Origin: Candidatus Nitrospira neomarina
GTDB taxonomy: Bacteria; Nitrospirota; Nitrospiria; Nitrospirales; UBA8639
Reading direction: 5' to 3'
DNA: 64,000 bases
NCBI RefSeq assembly: GCF_032051675.1
Contig: NZ_CP116968.1
Coordinates: 1,426,001-1,490,000 of the forward strand
Of the stretch, positions 38,810-48,042 are shown one piece after another. The translations under genes and the position numbers were made by a program. The notes under the pieces are model-generated. The model saw only the letters and a list, made by a program, of their open reading frames with translations. It ran no database searches and was not told where the DNA came from. Position 1 is the first letter of the stretch; the number at the start of each line of letters is the position of its first letter.

Positions 38810-40123
38810 TTACCCATAGGCCCGTTCCCGGTGTTGGGTCAGATCACAGCCGAGCACCTCATCTTCTCGAGTGACACGTAACCCGATCGTGCCCTCAACC
38901 AGTTTGAGGATGAGATAGGTGCCGACAAATGAGAACGCCCATGTTGCGCCCACTCCAATGACTTGGATGATGACCTGGGAGGGGTTTCCGAAAAAGAGCC
39001 CGGTGCCTCCACCCATGCTCGCAAATAAGCCGGTGGCCACGGCCCCCCAGGTTCCTCCGATCCCATGGATGCCAAGCACGTCCAAGGCATCATCATAGCC
39101 CAGTCTATGTTTTAAAAATACTCCGAGATAACACACCACGCCTCCTCCAAACCCAATCACAAGCGCCCCGATGGGCCCCACATATCCGGCGGCTGGTGTG
39201 ATAGACACCAGACCTGCAACGGCACCGCTGGCCGCGCCCAACACAGTCGCTCTTCCTCGATAGAGTCCCTCCACGCCAACCCAGGCTAACGCTCCGGCAG
39301 CCGTCGCCACATGAGTGGCCACAAAGGCACTCGCCGCAATTCCATTGGCCGCGAGGGCACTTCCTGCGTTAAATCCAAACCACCCGACCCACAACAAACT
39401 GGCCCCGATGACCGTAAACGGCAGGTTATGGGGGCTCATATTTTCGGTACCATATCCGTGGCGTTTTCCCAAGACAAGCGCGCAGGCTAACGCAGCCACC
39501 CCCGAACTGATGTGGACCACCGTCCCACCGGCAAAATCCAAATCACCCAATTCTGCGAGCCACCCACCTCCCCAAACCCAATGAGCCAGAGGCGCATAAA
39601 TGAAGGTGACCCACAACACGGCAAACAAAGCAAAGGCACTAAATTTCATTCGCTCCGCAATGGCTCCACTGATGAGCGCCACGGTAATCGCCGCAAACAT
39701 GAGCTGAAACACCATGAAGGCCAAATGAGGAATCGTGGAACCTTCAAGCGGTTCTGGTCCCACCCCTATCAATCCCAACCAGTCGAGTCCGCCAATGACG
39801 CCTCCCACATCCGGCGCAAACGCGAGGCTATACCCCCAAAACACCCACACCACACTGACGAGACAGACGGCAATAAAACTATGCATCATTGTGCTTAACA
39901 CGTTTTTACTCCGGACCATCCCGCCATAAAACAACGCCAATCCGGGTATGATCATGGCCAACACCAGGGCCGAGGACATCAACACCCAAGCCGTGTCGCC
40001 GGCACTGAGATCTGACGTGCCTCCATCTTGAGCCCACACGGATGAGCCCAACCCGTTCAAGACCAAAACAGACAGGACTGCCGAAAATATGGTTCTCCTG
40101 GCTTTGTGAATATAGACCTTCAT
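38810..40123 (-). CDS. amtB: Ammonium transporter (second copy)
   Basis: 437 residues, start ATG 40123, with ribosome site aagga upstream. Signal-like N-terminus ending SVWAQ, then eleven membrane segments with the same Amt signatures as the neighbour (DTAWVLMSSALVLAMIIPGL, FYGGMVRSKN, DALDVLGIHGIGGTWG). The two are paralogues of equal length flanking glnK, probably a tandem duplication or a pair of differing affinity. It starts 26 bases after the porin stop, so they form an operon. Confidence 0.96.
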   Translation of the reverse strand: MKVYIHKARRTIFSAVLSVLVLNGLGSSVWAQDGGTSDLSAGDTAWVLMSSALVLAMIIPGLALFYGGMVRSKNVLSTMMHSFIAVCLVSVVWVFWGYSLAFAPDVGGVIGGLDWLGLIGVGPEPLEGSTIPHLAFMVFQLMFAAITVALISGAIAERMKFSAFALFAVLWVTFIYAPLAHWVWGGGWLAELGDLDFAGGTVVHISSGVAALACALVLGKRHGYGTENMSPHNLPFTVIGASLLWVGWFGFNAGSALAANGIAASAFVATHVATAAGALAWVGVEGLYRGRATVLGAASGAVAGLVSITPAAGYVGPIGALVIGFGGGVVCYLGVFLKHRLGYDDALDVLGIHGIGGTWGAVATGLFASMGGGTGLFFGNPSQVIIQVIGVGATWAFSFVGTYLILKLVEGTIGLRVTREDEVLGCDLTQHRERAYG

Positions 40124-40149
40124 CGTCTTTTGCTCCTTGGACCTCTTCT

Positions 40150-41373
40150 TTAAAAGAGGAAAATGGCTTCAACCGCCAGTGTCTGTTGGTTATTAGTCAG
40201 AGTATTTCTTCCATCTAGAAAGACATTTTGATTTGATTTGTCATAGCGAAATTCCAATCGGGTGATCAGCGACGGAGTCGGCTTATATTGAAGGGTCACC
40301 GTGTTCTCCCAAAGGGTTTGTGCGATCGGAGCTGACACAGCACAGACATTCGCATTTCCACCGGATCCGGCCGTCCCCAAACAACTCAGATCGCCTCCGG
40401 CGTCCTCCCAAATTTCTCCACGAAAACGGAGACCCCATTGTTCATTGAAATCATAAATGACGTATCCCGCGACACCATCCCAACGAGCATTGCGACCCGA
40501 GCTGATGGCACTCCCATTTTCCTGATTGGCATAATACGCTTCCACCACAAAACCCAATTGATCAGTAGCCTGGAAGGTCGCATACCCACCGATAAGAACC
40601 CGTGTGCCAGAACCCGATCGCGTATTAGAACTTTCCTTTCCAACAATGCCATACACATTCAATCCAAGCGCTTCCGTGGGGCGATAGGACACTAACCCTT
40701 CCACAGATTTCGCCGTATTATTGTCTTCCGTCAAGCCGGTAAATGAACTGATCACGCCCGCAGCCACCGACAGCTTTTCGGTGAAAGGATAGAACAGCCG
40801 AATCCCGGTGGTGGTAAATGGCTGTCCCAATCCAAACAGCCACGATCGGGAATAATTAAGATTAAAGGGACTCTCAATGACTTCATACCCCACCAAGGTA
40901 TTCATGCGGCCGAGCCGAATATCGAGCCCATTTCCGATCGGGGCGACATACTGGACATACAGTTCCTGGAAATCAACGTCATCACCAGTTCGCCCACCGA
41001 TAAATTGAGCGTCTTCCCCAAAATCTAATTTTATTCGAAAGCCGGCACGTTCGACGACATTGCTGGCGTTGGTGCCTTCCTTTTCAAAGACCAATTGCGC
41101 CATATTGGGTCTGAAAGAATTGGCATCCCCGTCAAAGATGCGCAATTGATTCGCATTGGCCCCAGAATTTTTTGGATAATTGAAATTTTGTGTGTAGGAA
41201 GCCGCCACATACCCATAGAGTTTGAAATCCTCCTTGGTTAACACCGCCGCCTCACTCACGCTCGTGCCGCCGGCCACCACAAGCAGCGCAAAACCAAGGC
41301 CCAATAACCCTCCACGGCTATGGGCCTTCTGTGAATGGTGAAAGGTGATTCCAGGTATTAGGTCTCCAATCAT
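40150..41373 (-). CDS. Outer-membrane beta-barrel porin (BBP2-like)
   Basis: 407 residues, start ATG 41373, with ggaggg upstream. Signal peptide (GLLGLGFALLVVAGGTS, then VSEAA). The mature part starts FKLYGYVAASYTQNFNYP and is made of alternating beta strands ending in a C-terminal aromatic (AVEAIFLF), as required for outer-membrane insertion. It resembles the BBP2/OmpL-like porin family. Being first in a run with amtB and glnK, it may let ammonium or small nitrogen compounds through the outer membrane (inference). Confidence 0.8.
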   Translation of the reverse strand: MIGDLIPGITFHHSQKAHSRGGLLGLGFALLVVAGGTSVSEAAVLTKEDFKLYGYVAASYTQNFNYPKNSGANANQLRIFDGDANSFRPNMAQLVFEKEGTNASNVVERAGFRIKLDFGEDAQFIGGRTGDDVDFQELYVQYVAPIGNGLDIRLGRMNTLVGYEVIESPFNLNYSRSWLFGLGQPFTTTGIRLFYPFTEKLSVAAGVISSFTGLTEDNNTAKSVEGLVSYRPTEALGLNVYGIVGKESSNTRSGSGTRVLIGGYATFQATDQLGFVVEAYYANQENGSAISSGRNARWDGVAGYVIYDFNEQWGLRFRGEIWEDAGGDLSCLGTAGSGGNANVCAVSAPIAQTLWENTVTLQYKPTPSLITRLEFRYDKSNQNVFLDGRNTLTNNQQTLAVEAIFLF

Positions 41374-41523
41374 GTAGCCCTCCGTGTTTTTGAGGTCGCA
41401 CTCGCCATCCCACGACCAGAATTTTCCGACGCCACCTTCCCCGATAATGATCAGCCACGCTTCATTGACGAGACTCTATTAGGTTTCCCCAGGAACAACG
41501 AACGGGCATGAGGTCAAAAAGGC

Positions 41524-41638
41524 AAAAAAAAATCCCCAACCAATTTCCTTGGCTGAGGACTTCATTGTCCGCGTTCTATTGTATGGGAGGTCGCCCATGG
41601 GACTTCGTTGTCCTTGGCGACCTATTGGGGATTTTTTA
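41524..41638. ncRNA. Structured intergenic element with nested hairpins
   Basis: Terminal arms AAAAAATCCCCAA and TTGGGGATTTTTT enclose two inner hairpins: GGAC/GTCC around TTCATT, and GGTCGCC/GGCGACC enclosing another GGAC/GTCC around TTCGTT. T-rich 3' ends are present on both strands, so it may be a bidirectional terminator, a regulatory leader of the porin operon or a small RNA. The ACGA loop on the minus strand recalls guanidine-II hairpins, but the second loop (ATGA) and stem lengths do not fit that class. Confidence 0.5.
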
Positions 41639-41911
41639 CCACCCAAGTTACCATGTGTCAAGGGAGAGACATCAAAATAAGCCCTAGGTTGATGAAAAAA
41701 CGGCGCCTCGCAAAAATTCTTCAGCTGATTTCTTTCTCACCTACTTCAGCCGGGATATGAGAAACATGCCAACCTCTCCTTTCCGTGCTTGCCAATACTC
41801 CATTCCCTTGAAAGAATAGGCCTTCTACTCTGGCTCAGCTCCTTCATTGGCCTGGGTTGATCCAAGCCTTCAAGGAACCGGCTATTTTCTTTCTCTTTAA
41901 GGAGGTCATAA

Positions 41912-42841
41912 ATGGATTCGTTTGCTTTTGAAAAGCTTACTCCTTTTCTCACAGCCAAGTCGCTGGTCATGATGGAAGCCACCTTACGGCTTCTTCTTAT
42001 CGGAGTTGTCGCATACATCGGAATCCGCGCCGTTCGTTTCGGCCTCCACAAACTTGAACGCATTTTACTCACTGTGAGGGAAAACGATGAGAAGAATCTG
42101 TTAGCCGCTGAAAAACGGGTGAAAACGCTCATCGGCTTGCTTATGACCATTGGCCTCACGTTGGTCTGGGTCGTCGCCGTGGTGATGGGATTGGATCAGA
42201 TAGGGTTGGATATTACACCCATTATCGCCAGTGCGGGCATCGTGGGACTGGCTGTCGGCTTTGGCGCACAAAATCTGGTCCGGGATATCATCAATGGATT
42301 TTTTATGATCTTAGAAAATCAGGTACGGGTTGGAGATGTGGCCGTGGTGAATGGAACCGGTGGCTTAGTCGAAGCCATCAGTTTCCGGACCATTACCCTA
42401 CGCGACCTGTCAGGAACGGTTCATATTTTTCCGAATGGCACCGTCACGACCCTCGCCAACATGAGCAAAGACTGGTCATACTATGTCATGAATATCGGTG
42501 TAGCCTATAAAGAAGATACCGATCGGGTATCTTCCGTCATGAAGGAGGTAGGCCGGGATTTACAAGCCGACCCGGAGATAGGACCAAACATTCTCGAACC
42601 CATTGAAATATTGGGAGTAGACGACTTCGGCGAATCGGAAGTCGTCATTAAAGCCAGATTGAAAACGCTACCCATCAAGCAATGGATGGTCGGGAGAGAA
42701 TATCGGCGACGCCTGAAAAAAGCCTTCGACCAAAATGGAATTGAAATTCCCTTTCCCCATCGCACGCTCTATATGGGAGAGGCCAGCCCCCCATTTTTAG
42801 TCAAAAACACTACGTCCCAGGTGGAGAGGCCAACGCCTTAA
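41912..42841 (+). CDS. mscS: MscS-family mechanosensitive channel
   Basis: 309 residues, start ATG 41912, with aaggagg 7 bases upstream. Membrane helices near 25-45, 70-90 and the pore helix with GIVGLAVGFGAQNLVRDIIN, the glycine/alanine-rich TM3 of MscS. The beta domain follows (QVRVGDVAVVNGTGGLVEAI, VHIFPNGTV). It releases osmolytes on hypo-osmotic shock. It is divergent from the porin operon, with the structured element between. Confidence 0.95.
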   Translation: MDSFAFEKLTPFLTAKSLVMMEATLRLLLIGVVAYIGIRAVRFGLHKLERILLTVRENDEKNLLAAEKRVKTLIGLLMTIGLTLVWVVAVVMGLDQIGLDITPIIASAGIVGLAVGFGAQNLVRDIINGFFMILENQVRVGDVAVVNGTGGLVEAISFRTITLRDLSGTVHIFPNGTVTTLANMSKDWSYYVMNIGVAYKEDTDRVSSVMKEVGRDLQADPEIGPNILEPIEILGVDDFGESEVVIKARLKTLPIKQWMVGREYRRRLKKAFDQNGIEIPFPHRTLYMGEASPPFLVKNTTSQVERPTP

Positions 42842-42848
42842 CCGACAA

Positions 42849-43271
42849 TTAGGGCATCGACTCTTTACTCTCTGGAGGAGAGGATGGTGTATTTGGGGAG
42901 GGAAAGGCTTTCCAATAACCTCTTGCCAACAGGCCCCACCCCACAAGAAAACACAACCCTCCAAAAGGAGTGATCATCCCTAATCCACGTACACCCGATA
43001 GGGACATGACATACAGGCTTCCTGAAAACAACACGATGCCCAGGGAAAAGGCCCAACCGGCCCACCTGAACTGGCGAAGGGGAACATAGACCAAACTCAA
43101 GCCGGCACTGAGCATGCCAAGGGCATGGATCAAATGATACCGCACACCGGTTTCAAAGACCCCCAACATCTGTTCAGAAAGAAACGGCTTGAGTCCATGT
43201 GCGCCAAATGCGCCAATCGCAACACCAAGGAACGCCATCAGCGCCCCACTCAGCAGTATTTGCCGTGCCAT
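42849..43271 (-). CDS. DUF423 small membrane protein
   Basis: 140 residues from ATG 43271 (MARQILLSGALMAFLGVAIG); a longer frame from 43346 would overlap the neighbour and lacks homology. Four hydrophobic segments and the family pattern GAFGAHGLK, TGVRYHLIHALGM, FSGSLYVMSLSG. Widespread inner-membrane family (YgdD type), function unknown. Confidence 0.9.
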   Translation of the reverse strand: MARQILLSGALMAFLGVAIGAFGAHGLKPFLSEQMLGVFETGVRYHLIHALGMLSAGLSLVYVPLRQFRWAGWAFSLGIVLFSGSLYVMSLSGVRGLGMITPFGGLCFLVGWGLLARGYWKAFPSPNTPSSPPESKESMP

Positions 43272-43284
43272 ACTTTGTATCCTT

Positions 43285-43506
43285 TTATGGTGAACTGGTT
43301 GTGGGATAGATCCGTCCCCATTGAATTTTTTGCCAGACTCGCTCATGAAGCCAATATAAAAAAATTTTCGTGACCAATTCCGTTAATCCCACCGAAGCGG
43401 CAAGAAGGAGTTCTCCAGAAAAAATAAACACCAAAAGGGTGGTATCCAACGTCCCAACTGCCCGCCAACTCACACCCTTCACCACACTACGCCAATGAGT
43501 TTCCAT
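43285..43506 (-). CDS. DUF2061 small membrane protein
   Basis: 73 residues, start ATG 43506. Two hydrophobic segments; pattern RSVVKGVSWRAVGTLDTTLL, YWLHERVWQKIQWGR typical of DUF2061. Lies 13 bases before the DUF423 start on the same strand, likely co-transcribed. Function unknown; in other bacteria such genes are often near sulfur-assimilation or cysteine genes, which are not seen here. Confidence 0.88.
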   Translation of the reverse strand: METHWRSVVKGVSWRAVGTLDTTLLVFIFSGELLLAASVGLTELVTKIFLYWLHERVWQKIQWGRIYPTTSSP

Positions 43507-43556
43507 AGGTTCCTCTTATCGTTGACCATGCCGCATGAGAACAGCAAAAAGATTGA

Positions 43557-44066
43557 CTAAGATGATTTTCCCGACGACTTTTTTTTCTTCTGTGTTGCAC
43601 CTGGTACCGGTTGTATTTTCATATTGGAAACTCCCCCTCCCTGCTGGGGGAATACAAAATCTTCAAGAGTATAATGATCAAGGACCGATGCAATGGCATT
43701 CCGCACATCCAGCATGATGCGCTGAATCGGACACGTCGTCGTAGCGGCATGAGGACAATCCTGGCATTTTTGATACGCCGTCTGACTCACACAGGCGATC
43801 GGTGCGAGAGGGCCATCCAGAAGGCGAATAATCTGACCCAAGGTGACTTCACGGGGCGACTTAATTAAATACACCCCGCCATGGGCGCCACGACGACTCC
43901 CAATCAATCCTGCGTTTTTTAAGGACAACAAAATCATTTCCAGAAAACCCAATGGAATATTCTGCCGCTCCGCCAGGGATTTCCGTTGCACAAGTCCCTT
44001 CCCGAACTCCTGAGTCAGTTCCATCATGGCCCGCAAGGCGTATTCGCTTTTTTTAGAAAATCGCAT
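43557..44066 (-). CDS. Rrf2-family transcriptional regulator, probably Fe-S binding
   Basis: 169 residues, start ATG 44066. N-terminal winged helix (MRFSKKSEYALRAMMELTQE, then IPLGFLEMILLSLKNAGLI, SRRGAHGGVYL). Four cysteines C92, C101, C104 and C112 (CxxC spacing in KCQDC) can hold an iron-sulfur cluster, more than the usual three of IscR/NsrR. The tail is lysine-rich. It probably represses nearby genes in response to redox or Fe-S state; the upstream 44067-44110 AT-rich palindromic stretch (taactaatattatgcacaattaac) may be an operator. Confidence 0.88.
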   Translation of the reverse strand: MRFSKKSEYALRAMMELTQEFGKGLVQRKSLAERQNIPLGFLEMILLSLKNAGLIGSRRGAHGGVYLIKSPREVTLGQIIRLLDGPLAPIACVSQTAYQKCQDCPHAATTTCPIQRIMLDVRNAIASVLDHYTLEDFVFPQQGGGVSNMKIQPVPGATQKKKKSSGKSS

Positions 44067-44246
44067 AATACTACATAAAGTTAACTAATATTATGCACAA
44101 TTAACATAAATTGGGTTAGGTTTCTAGACCACACTCAGCGATTTTATGATGGAAAGTGGGAAGCGGGAAGAAATATTGGCCTCAATGGCATCCGCACAAG
44201 TCTACAGTTAGGAAAAGGATCTCTATCTCATCGAGATTCATGCAGC

Positions 44247-45929
44247 TCAGCTCCGCTTCCGGTGGATAGCATAATTCAAATCTCCTACTCTGAACCAGCG
44301 GTACCCGTACGATTCAAGTGCCATTTTATGGATGCCGGAAGGAGGACTGTGACTTTCTTCCTCTGCCAGAAGATTGACTAACCGATCTCCGCCTTCCACT
44401 CCAGGTCGAATCCGGACTTCTTGCGGTTTGTCATCGAAATTATGCAGCACCACCAGGGAATTGCCCCCCCAATCATATCGCATGCCAAGCACTTTCTTGG
44501 AACCTGTTTGAAGTATGTTCCACGTGCCCCAGCCGATTTCCGGACATTCTTTGCGTAAACGAATTATCCGTGCCATCCAATTCAGTAAAGAGCCGGGATC
44601 CCGTCGTTGCGCTTCAACATTAATCTGTTTGTAACTATACATACCGGATTCAATGACAGGAAGAATCGGGTGTTCCGCTGTGGAAAACCCAGCCTGGGCC
44701 TCATCAGACCATTGCATAGGGGTGCGCACAGCCGCACGTTCTTTTAAGGTCAAATCATCGCCCATGCCAATCTCATCTCCGTATCGGATCACGGGCGTGC
44801 CAGGCAGAGAGAAGAGCAGGCTATGAGCAAGCTCAATCTGCCGTCGGTCTCCCAGCATGGGCGCTAAACGTCGCCGGATACCACGATTGTACAGTTGCAT
44901 GCGTTTTTCAGGTCCGAATCTCGCATATACTTTCGCTCTCTGCTCAGTAGTCAGCCGGCCTAGATCGAGTTCGTCATGATTACGGAGAAACTGGCCCCAT
45001 TGTGCGGTGGGCGGAAGATCCTGCGTGGCTTTCAGCGCATGAACAAGAGGAGCAATATCCGATGTCGCCATAGCATAAAACAGATATTGGTTCACATAAA
45101 AATTGAACATCATGTGGATGCCCTCAGCATTCTTCCCGAAATATCGCTGATTTTGCTTGGGCAGGACATTAGCCTCACCCAAGAGGATGGCATCACCACA
45201 GCGCCACTGCAGAAAGTTCCGCATCTCACTGAGGTATTCGTACCGCATCACCGGTTTCTTTTTTCCGGGCGCCGGTGTTTCAATGATGAACGGCACCGCG
45301 TCGACACGAAATCCCGCCACGCCTAATTCCAACCAATATCCCATAATCCGCCTGATCTCCGTACGGACTTCTGGATTTCCCATATTCAAATCTGGTTGAA
45401 AATTATAAAAACGATGAAAGTAGTATTCCTGGACCTTCTTTTCATAGGTCCACGTTCCTTTTTGGACCCCGGGGAACACCATGCCTTGATTCCAGTCCGA
45501 CGGACGCTTTTTCGACCAGACATACCAGTCGAAATAGGAGGAGTTTTTATCCTTGCAAGCCTGCTGAAACCATCGGTGTTGATTGGACGTATGATTCACC
45601 ACGAGGTCCATGATGACCTTGATGCCGCGCTTTTTTGTTTGGTGCATGAACTCCACAAAGTCGCCGCTCGACCCATGACGAGGATCGACTCCATAGTAAT
45701 CAGAAATGTCATACCCATTATCACGGTTTGGTGAAGGTTGAAACGGGGAGAGCCAAATCGTCCCGATTCCTAAGGCATGCAAATAGTCCAGTCTTCTCGT
45801 CAGACCCTCAAAGTCCCCTACCCCATCCCCGTCGGTGTCCATAAACGTTTCGAGGTCGAGACTATAGATCACATTATTTTTATACCAAAGATCTTCAATC
45901 ACGGTACCGGATGTGTCCTTCTTGCCCAT
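44247..45929 (-). CDS. treS: GH13 alpha-amylase family, trehalose-synthase-like
   Basis: 560 residues, start ATG 45929. Catalytic domain signatures: DGDGVGDFEGLTRRLDYLHA, MDLVVNHTS, nucleophile in GFRVDAVPF, acid/base Glu in LLGEANVLP and the transition-state Asp in RNHDELDLGRL. DNGYDISDYYGVDPRHG and overall length fit maltose alpha-glucosyltransferase (TreS) or a close sucrose-hydrolase relative. No fused maltokinase domain. It would interconvert maltose and trehalose, an osmolyte; the substrate is not certain. Confidence 0.8.
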   Translation of the reverse strand: MGKKDTSGTVIEDLWYKNNVIYSLDLETFMDTDGDGVGDFEGLTRRLDYLHALGIGTIWLSPFQPSPNRDNGYDISDYYGVDPRHGSSGDFVEFMHQTKKRGIKVIMDLVVNHTSNQHRWFQQACKDKNSSYFDWYVWSKKRPSDWNQGMVFPGVQKGTWTYEKKVQEYYFHRFYNFQPDLNMGNPEVRTEIRRIMGYWLELGVAGFRVDAVPFIIETPAPGKKKPVMRYEYLSEMRNFLQWRCGDAILLGEANVLPKQNQRYFGKNAEGIHMMFNFYVNQYLFYAMATSDIAPLVHALKATQDLPPTAQWGQFLRNHDELDLGRLTTEQRAKVYARFGPEKRMQLYNRGIRRRLAPMLGDRRQIELAHSLLFSLPGTPVIRYGDEIGMGDDLTLKERAAVRTPMQWSDEAQAGFSTAEHPILPVIESGMYSYKQINVEAQRRDPGSLLNWMARIIRLRKECPEIGWGTWNILQTGSKKVLGMRYDWGGNSLVVLHNFDDKPQEVRIRPGVEGGDRLVNLLAEEESHSPPSGIHKMALESYGYRWFRVGDLNYAIHRKRS

Positions 45930-46535
45930 CTGATTCCCTCAACTTTCACCACCCTTCAGATACACATTCAAGGATGTGGAATTTTTATTGGACCAACAGA
46001 GAATAAAATATTAACGATTTAACCACTTCCAGCCTCGTTGAACAATGCCGGAGGAAGAAATGAAAAAAATCATTTTTGATGACGGAAAGTCAATGACATG
46101 AAATGCCATTCACTTAATTTGAAGGCTCTTAAAAATTCTGGCCAGAAATCTGAAGATGCATTCGCATTCCTATATAGCCAGTTTTCTCCATCAGTTATTT
46201 CAGATGGGGAATGCACACGAGATTTCTTTTTATTGAGTGCACCATCAGTAGCCTTCACCTGGGCAAACCTGTCTGATCTCAGTAGGACCGAAAGCAAGGC
46301 CCATAGAAGAAAACGCGCGGAGACTATTAAAGATCCCACCTAACAAACGGATTCACTTCCCCTCATTCACCATACCATTCTACAATTTTGGGAAATTATC
46401 AATAGCCTTGACAGAAATTCGAAATGAGTAGAATCTAACTACTCCGCGTTGGAAACTTGATAACAAGTTATACCTTTATCCGGAATTGGTGAAGGAAAAC
46501 AGGATTCTATTTTGTAAAAGCGGAGAGAACTCCTC
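45930..46535. other. Intergenic with a possible promoter
   Basis: No credible gene. TTGACA at 46408-46413 and TAGAAT at 46429-46434 (15-base spacer) could be a promoter for the TIR remnant. A palindrome aacttg/caagtt lies at 46454-46469. Confidence 0.4.
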
Positions 46536-46688
46536 ATGAACGGTGACCAGCAAACGCCGATGAAAGTGTTCTCCTCCTATGCCCATGAGGATGAATCCTT
46601 AAGAGACGAACTGGCAAAACACTTAGCAATTCTCAAACGACATGGCCTCATATCCTCCTGGCACGATCGAGAGGCATCACAGAATTGA
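46536..46688 (+). pseudogene. TIR-domain protein remnant (N-terminal fragment)
   Basis: 50 codons from ATG 46536. It reads MKVFSSYAHEDESLRDELAK, then HLAILKRHGLISSWHDRE, the first third of bacterial TIR-domain proteins (usual form VFISYAHEDE...LISxWHDR). It stops at 46688 before the conserved catalytic Glu region. Such genes often encode NADase effectors of immunity systems; this one is dead. A promoter-like sequence and the rest of an unrelated small gene flank it. Confidence 0.65.
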
Positions 46689-46746
46689 CCAATTTCACAA
46701 CGATCTTTCTGCTGAGAATTCAACTCAGTACAAGAAAGAGGGCTTC

Positions 46747-47010
46747 ATGAACAAAGCCTATTTTATTGTCGGAGTTACTTGTCTTTTTGTGGGATGTATT
46801 GGGGGCCATTGGGCCAAAGAAGGGACATCTCCCGAAACCGTCCAACAAGACTACCGCGAATGCCAAACGATGGGAATAGTTCAAGAACCGCAACCGGCTA
46901 CACTGGGCGATAAAATTGGCGCCAATCCCGACATGAGCGGCCGGGCTATTGAACAATGCATGCGAGGGAAAGGGTATCGGTGGGTTACCGAAAAGACGAC
47001 TAGCCCATAG
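46747..47010 (+). CDS. Small lipoprotein
   Basis: 87 residues from ATG 46747, with aagaaagagg upstream. Signal MNKAYFIVGVTCLFVGCIGG; LFVGC is a lipobox-like motif with Cys as the mature first residue. The mature part (QDYRECQTMGIV, AIEQCMRGKGYRW) has two cysteines and resembles small envelope lipoproteins with a CMxxKGY motif. Function unknown. Confidence 0.7.
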   Translation: MNKAYFIVGVTCLFVGCIGGHWAKEGTSPETVQQDYRECQTMGIVQEPQPATLGDKIGANPDMSGRAIEQCMRGKGYRWVTEKTTSP

Positions 47011-47164
47011 GAAAGGGAAACAACCTAGGCCTCCCTCTTCTACGTTTTTATCTTATTGGCAAATTGTCCGGATGGAACTATTTTGATTGCGGAAGGGGCC
47101 GACAATTAGCCTAAAAGTGAAGACCTGAATTTTTTCAAGCGTTAAGACCCTAAGTGTAAGTAAA

Positions 47165-47240
47165 TGGTGGAGGGCACGGGAGTTGAACCCGCGACCCCTA
47201 CGTTGCGAACGTAGTGCTCTCCCAACTGAGCTAGCCCCCC
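47165..47240 (-). tRNA. tRNA-Ala (anticodon CGC)
   Basis: 76 nt cloverleaf on the minus strand. Acceptor arms GGGGGGC and GCCCTCC (one G-U pair), anticodon stem CTACG/CGTAG around TTCGCAA, giving anticodon CGC. Discriminator A and an encoded CCA end. Confidence 0.96.
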
Positions 47241-47409
47241 ACACTTGGGATTCGTACGATGTGAAGCGTTGGAAAAAGAAGTCCTTATGAATTGAAAAAT
47301 ATCACAGGATTATAACTGACTGTTCGTCGAGTTGCCATCGCTGACATATTTTTTTGTTTGCCCGCAATCCCCTCACCGCCTATAAATCGTTGAAATCCGA
47401 CAATTCGTT

Positions 47410-48030
47410 CTAGGAAAGAATGTGGACCTTGCGTCCTTCAAGATGTACCCGTTTTTGTGCCATCAATTGAAGAGCCTGAGGATAGCATTCGTGCTCTTTT
47501 TCCAAAATGCGGGCGGATAAGGATTCAACCGTATCCCCCTCTAGGATAGGCACAGCGTCTTGCACAATGATAGGTCCTTCATCGACCCCTTCCGTCACCA
47601 GATGCACTGTGCAACCGCTGACTTTTACGCCCCACTCCAAGGCTTGACGTTGAGCATCGAGTCCTGGAAACGCCGGTAGAAGCGATGGATGGATATTCAA
47701 GATCTTCGATGGATACATTCGAATCAAGGCGGGGGTCACAATCCGCATATATCCCGCCAGGGCCACATATTCCACCCCATGTTGCTGGAGAAGGGCACCC
47801 ATTGCCAGATCATAGGCTTCACGCGGGTTGGCTTCCTGGGCAAAAGGTTTTGGATCCAGATAGACCGTGGGAAGCCCGCGTTCCTTCGCGCGCTCTAAGC
47901 CCGCGGCATTGGGCTTGTTGCTGGCTACGACCTTGAGAGTCGCATCCAACGAGCCACGATCAATGGCATCCAGAATGGCCACCAGATTTGATCCGCGGCC
48001 TGAGATTAAGACCCCAAGGGCAAGCGACAC
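47410..48030 (-). CDS. purN: Phosphoribosylglycinamide formyltransferase
   Basis: 206 residues, start ATG 48030. Formyltransferase fold: GVLISGRGSNLVAIL at the N-terminus, the catalytic Asn-His pair in ILNIHPSLLPAFPGLDAQRQ, and HLVTEGVDEGPII. It transfers a formyl group from 10-formyl-THF to GAR in purine synthesis. It follows purM by 12 bases on the same strand. Confidence 0.97.
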   Translation of the reverse strand: MSLALGVLISGRGSNLVAILDAIDRGSLDATLKVVASNKPNAAGLERAKERGLPTVYLDPKPFAQEANPREAYDLAMGALLQQHGVEYVALAGYMRIVTPALIRMYPSKILNIHPSLLPAFPGLDAQRQALEWGVKVSGCTVHLVTEGVDEGPIIVQDAVPILEGDTVESLSARILEKEHECYPQALQLMAQKRVHLEGRKVHILS

Positions 48031-48042
48031 AGTTTCAACCTC

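Noticed and set aside
41524-41638. Guanidine-II (mini-ykkC) riboswitch
   Set aside because: One loop has ACGA on the minus strand but the other has ATGA, and the loop-closing pairs differ from that class; the downstream genes are also not typical.
46070-46339. Minus-strand 89-codon frame with a signal-like start (GTG)
   Set aside because: No ribosome site, no recognisable family, and an equally long frame lies on the opposite strand.
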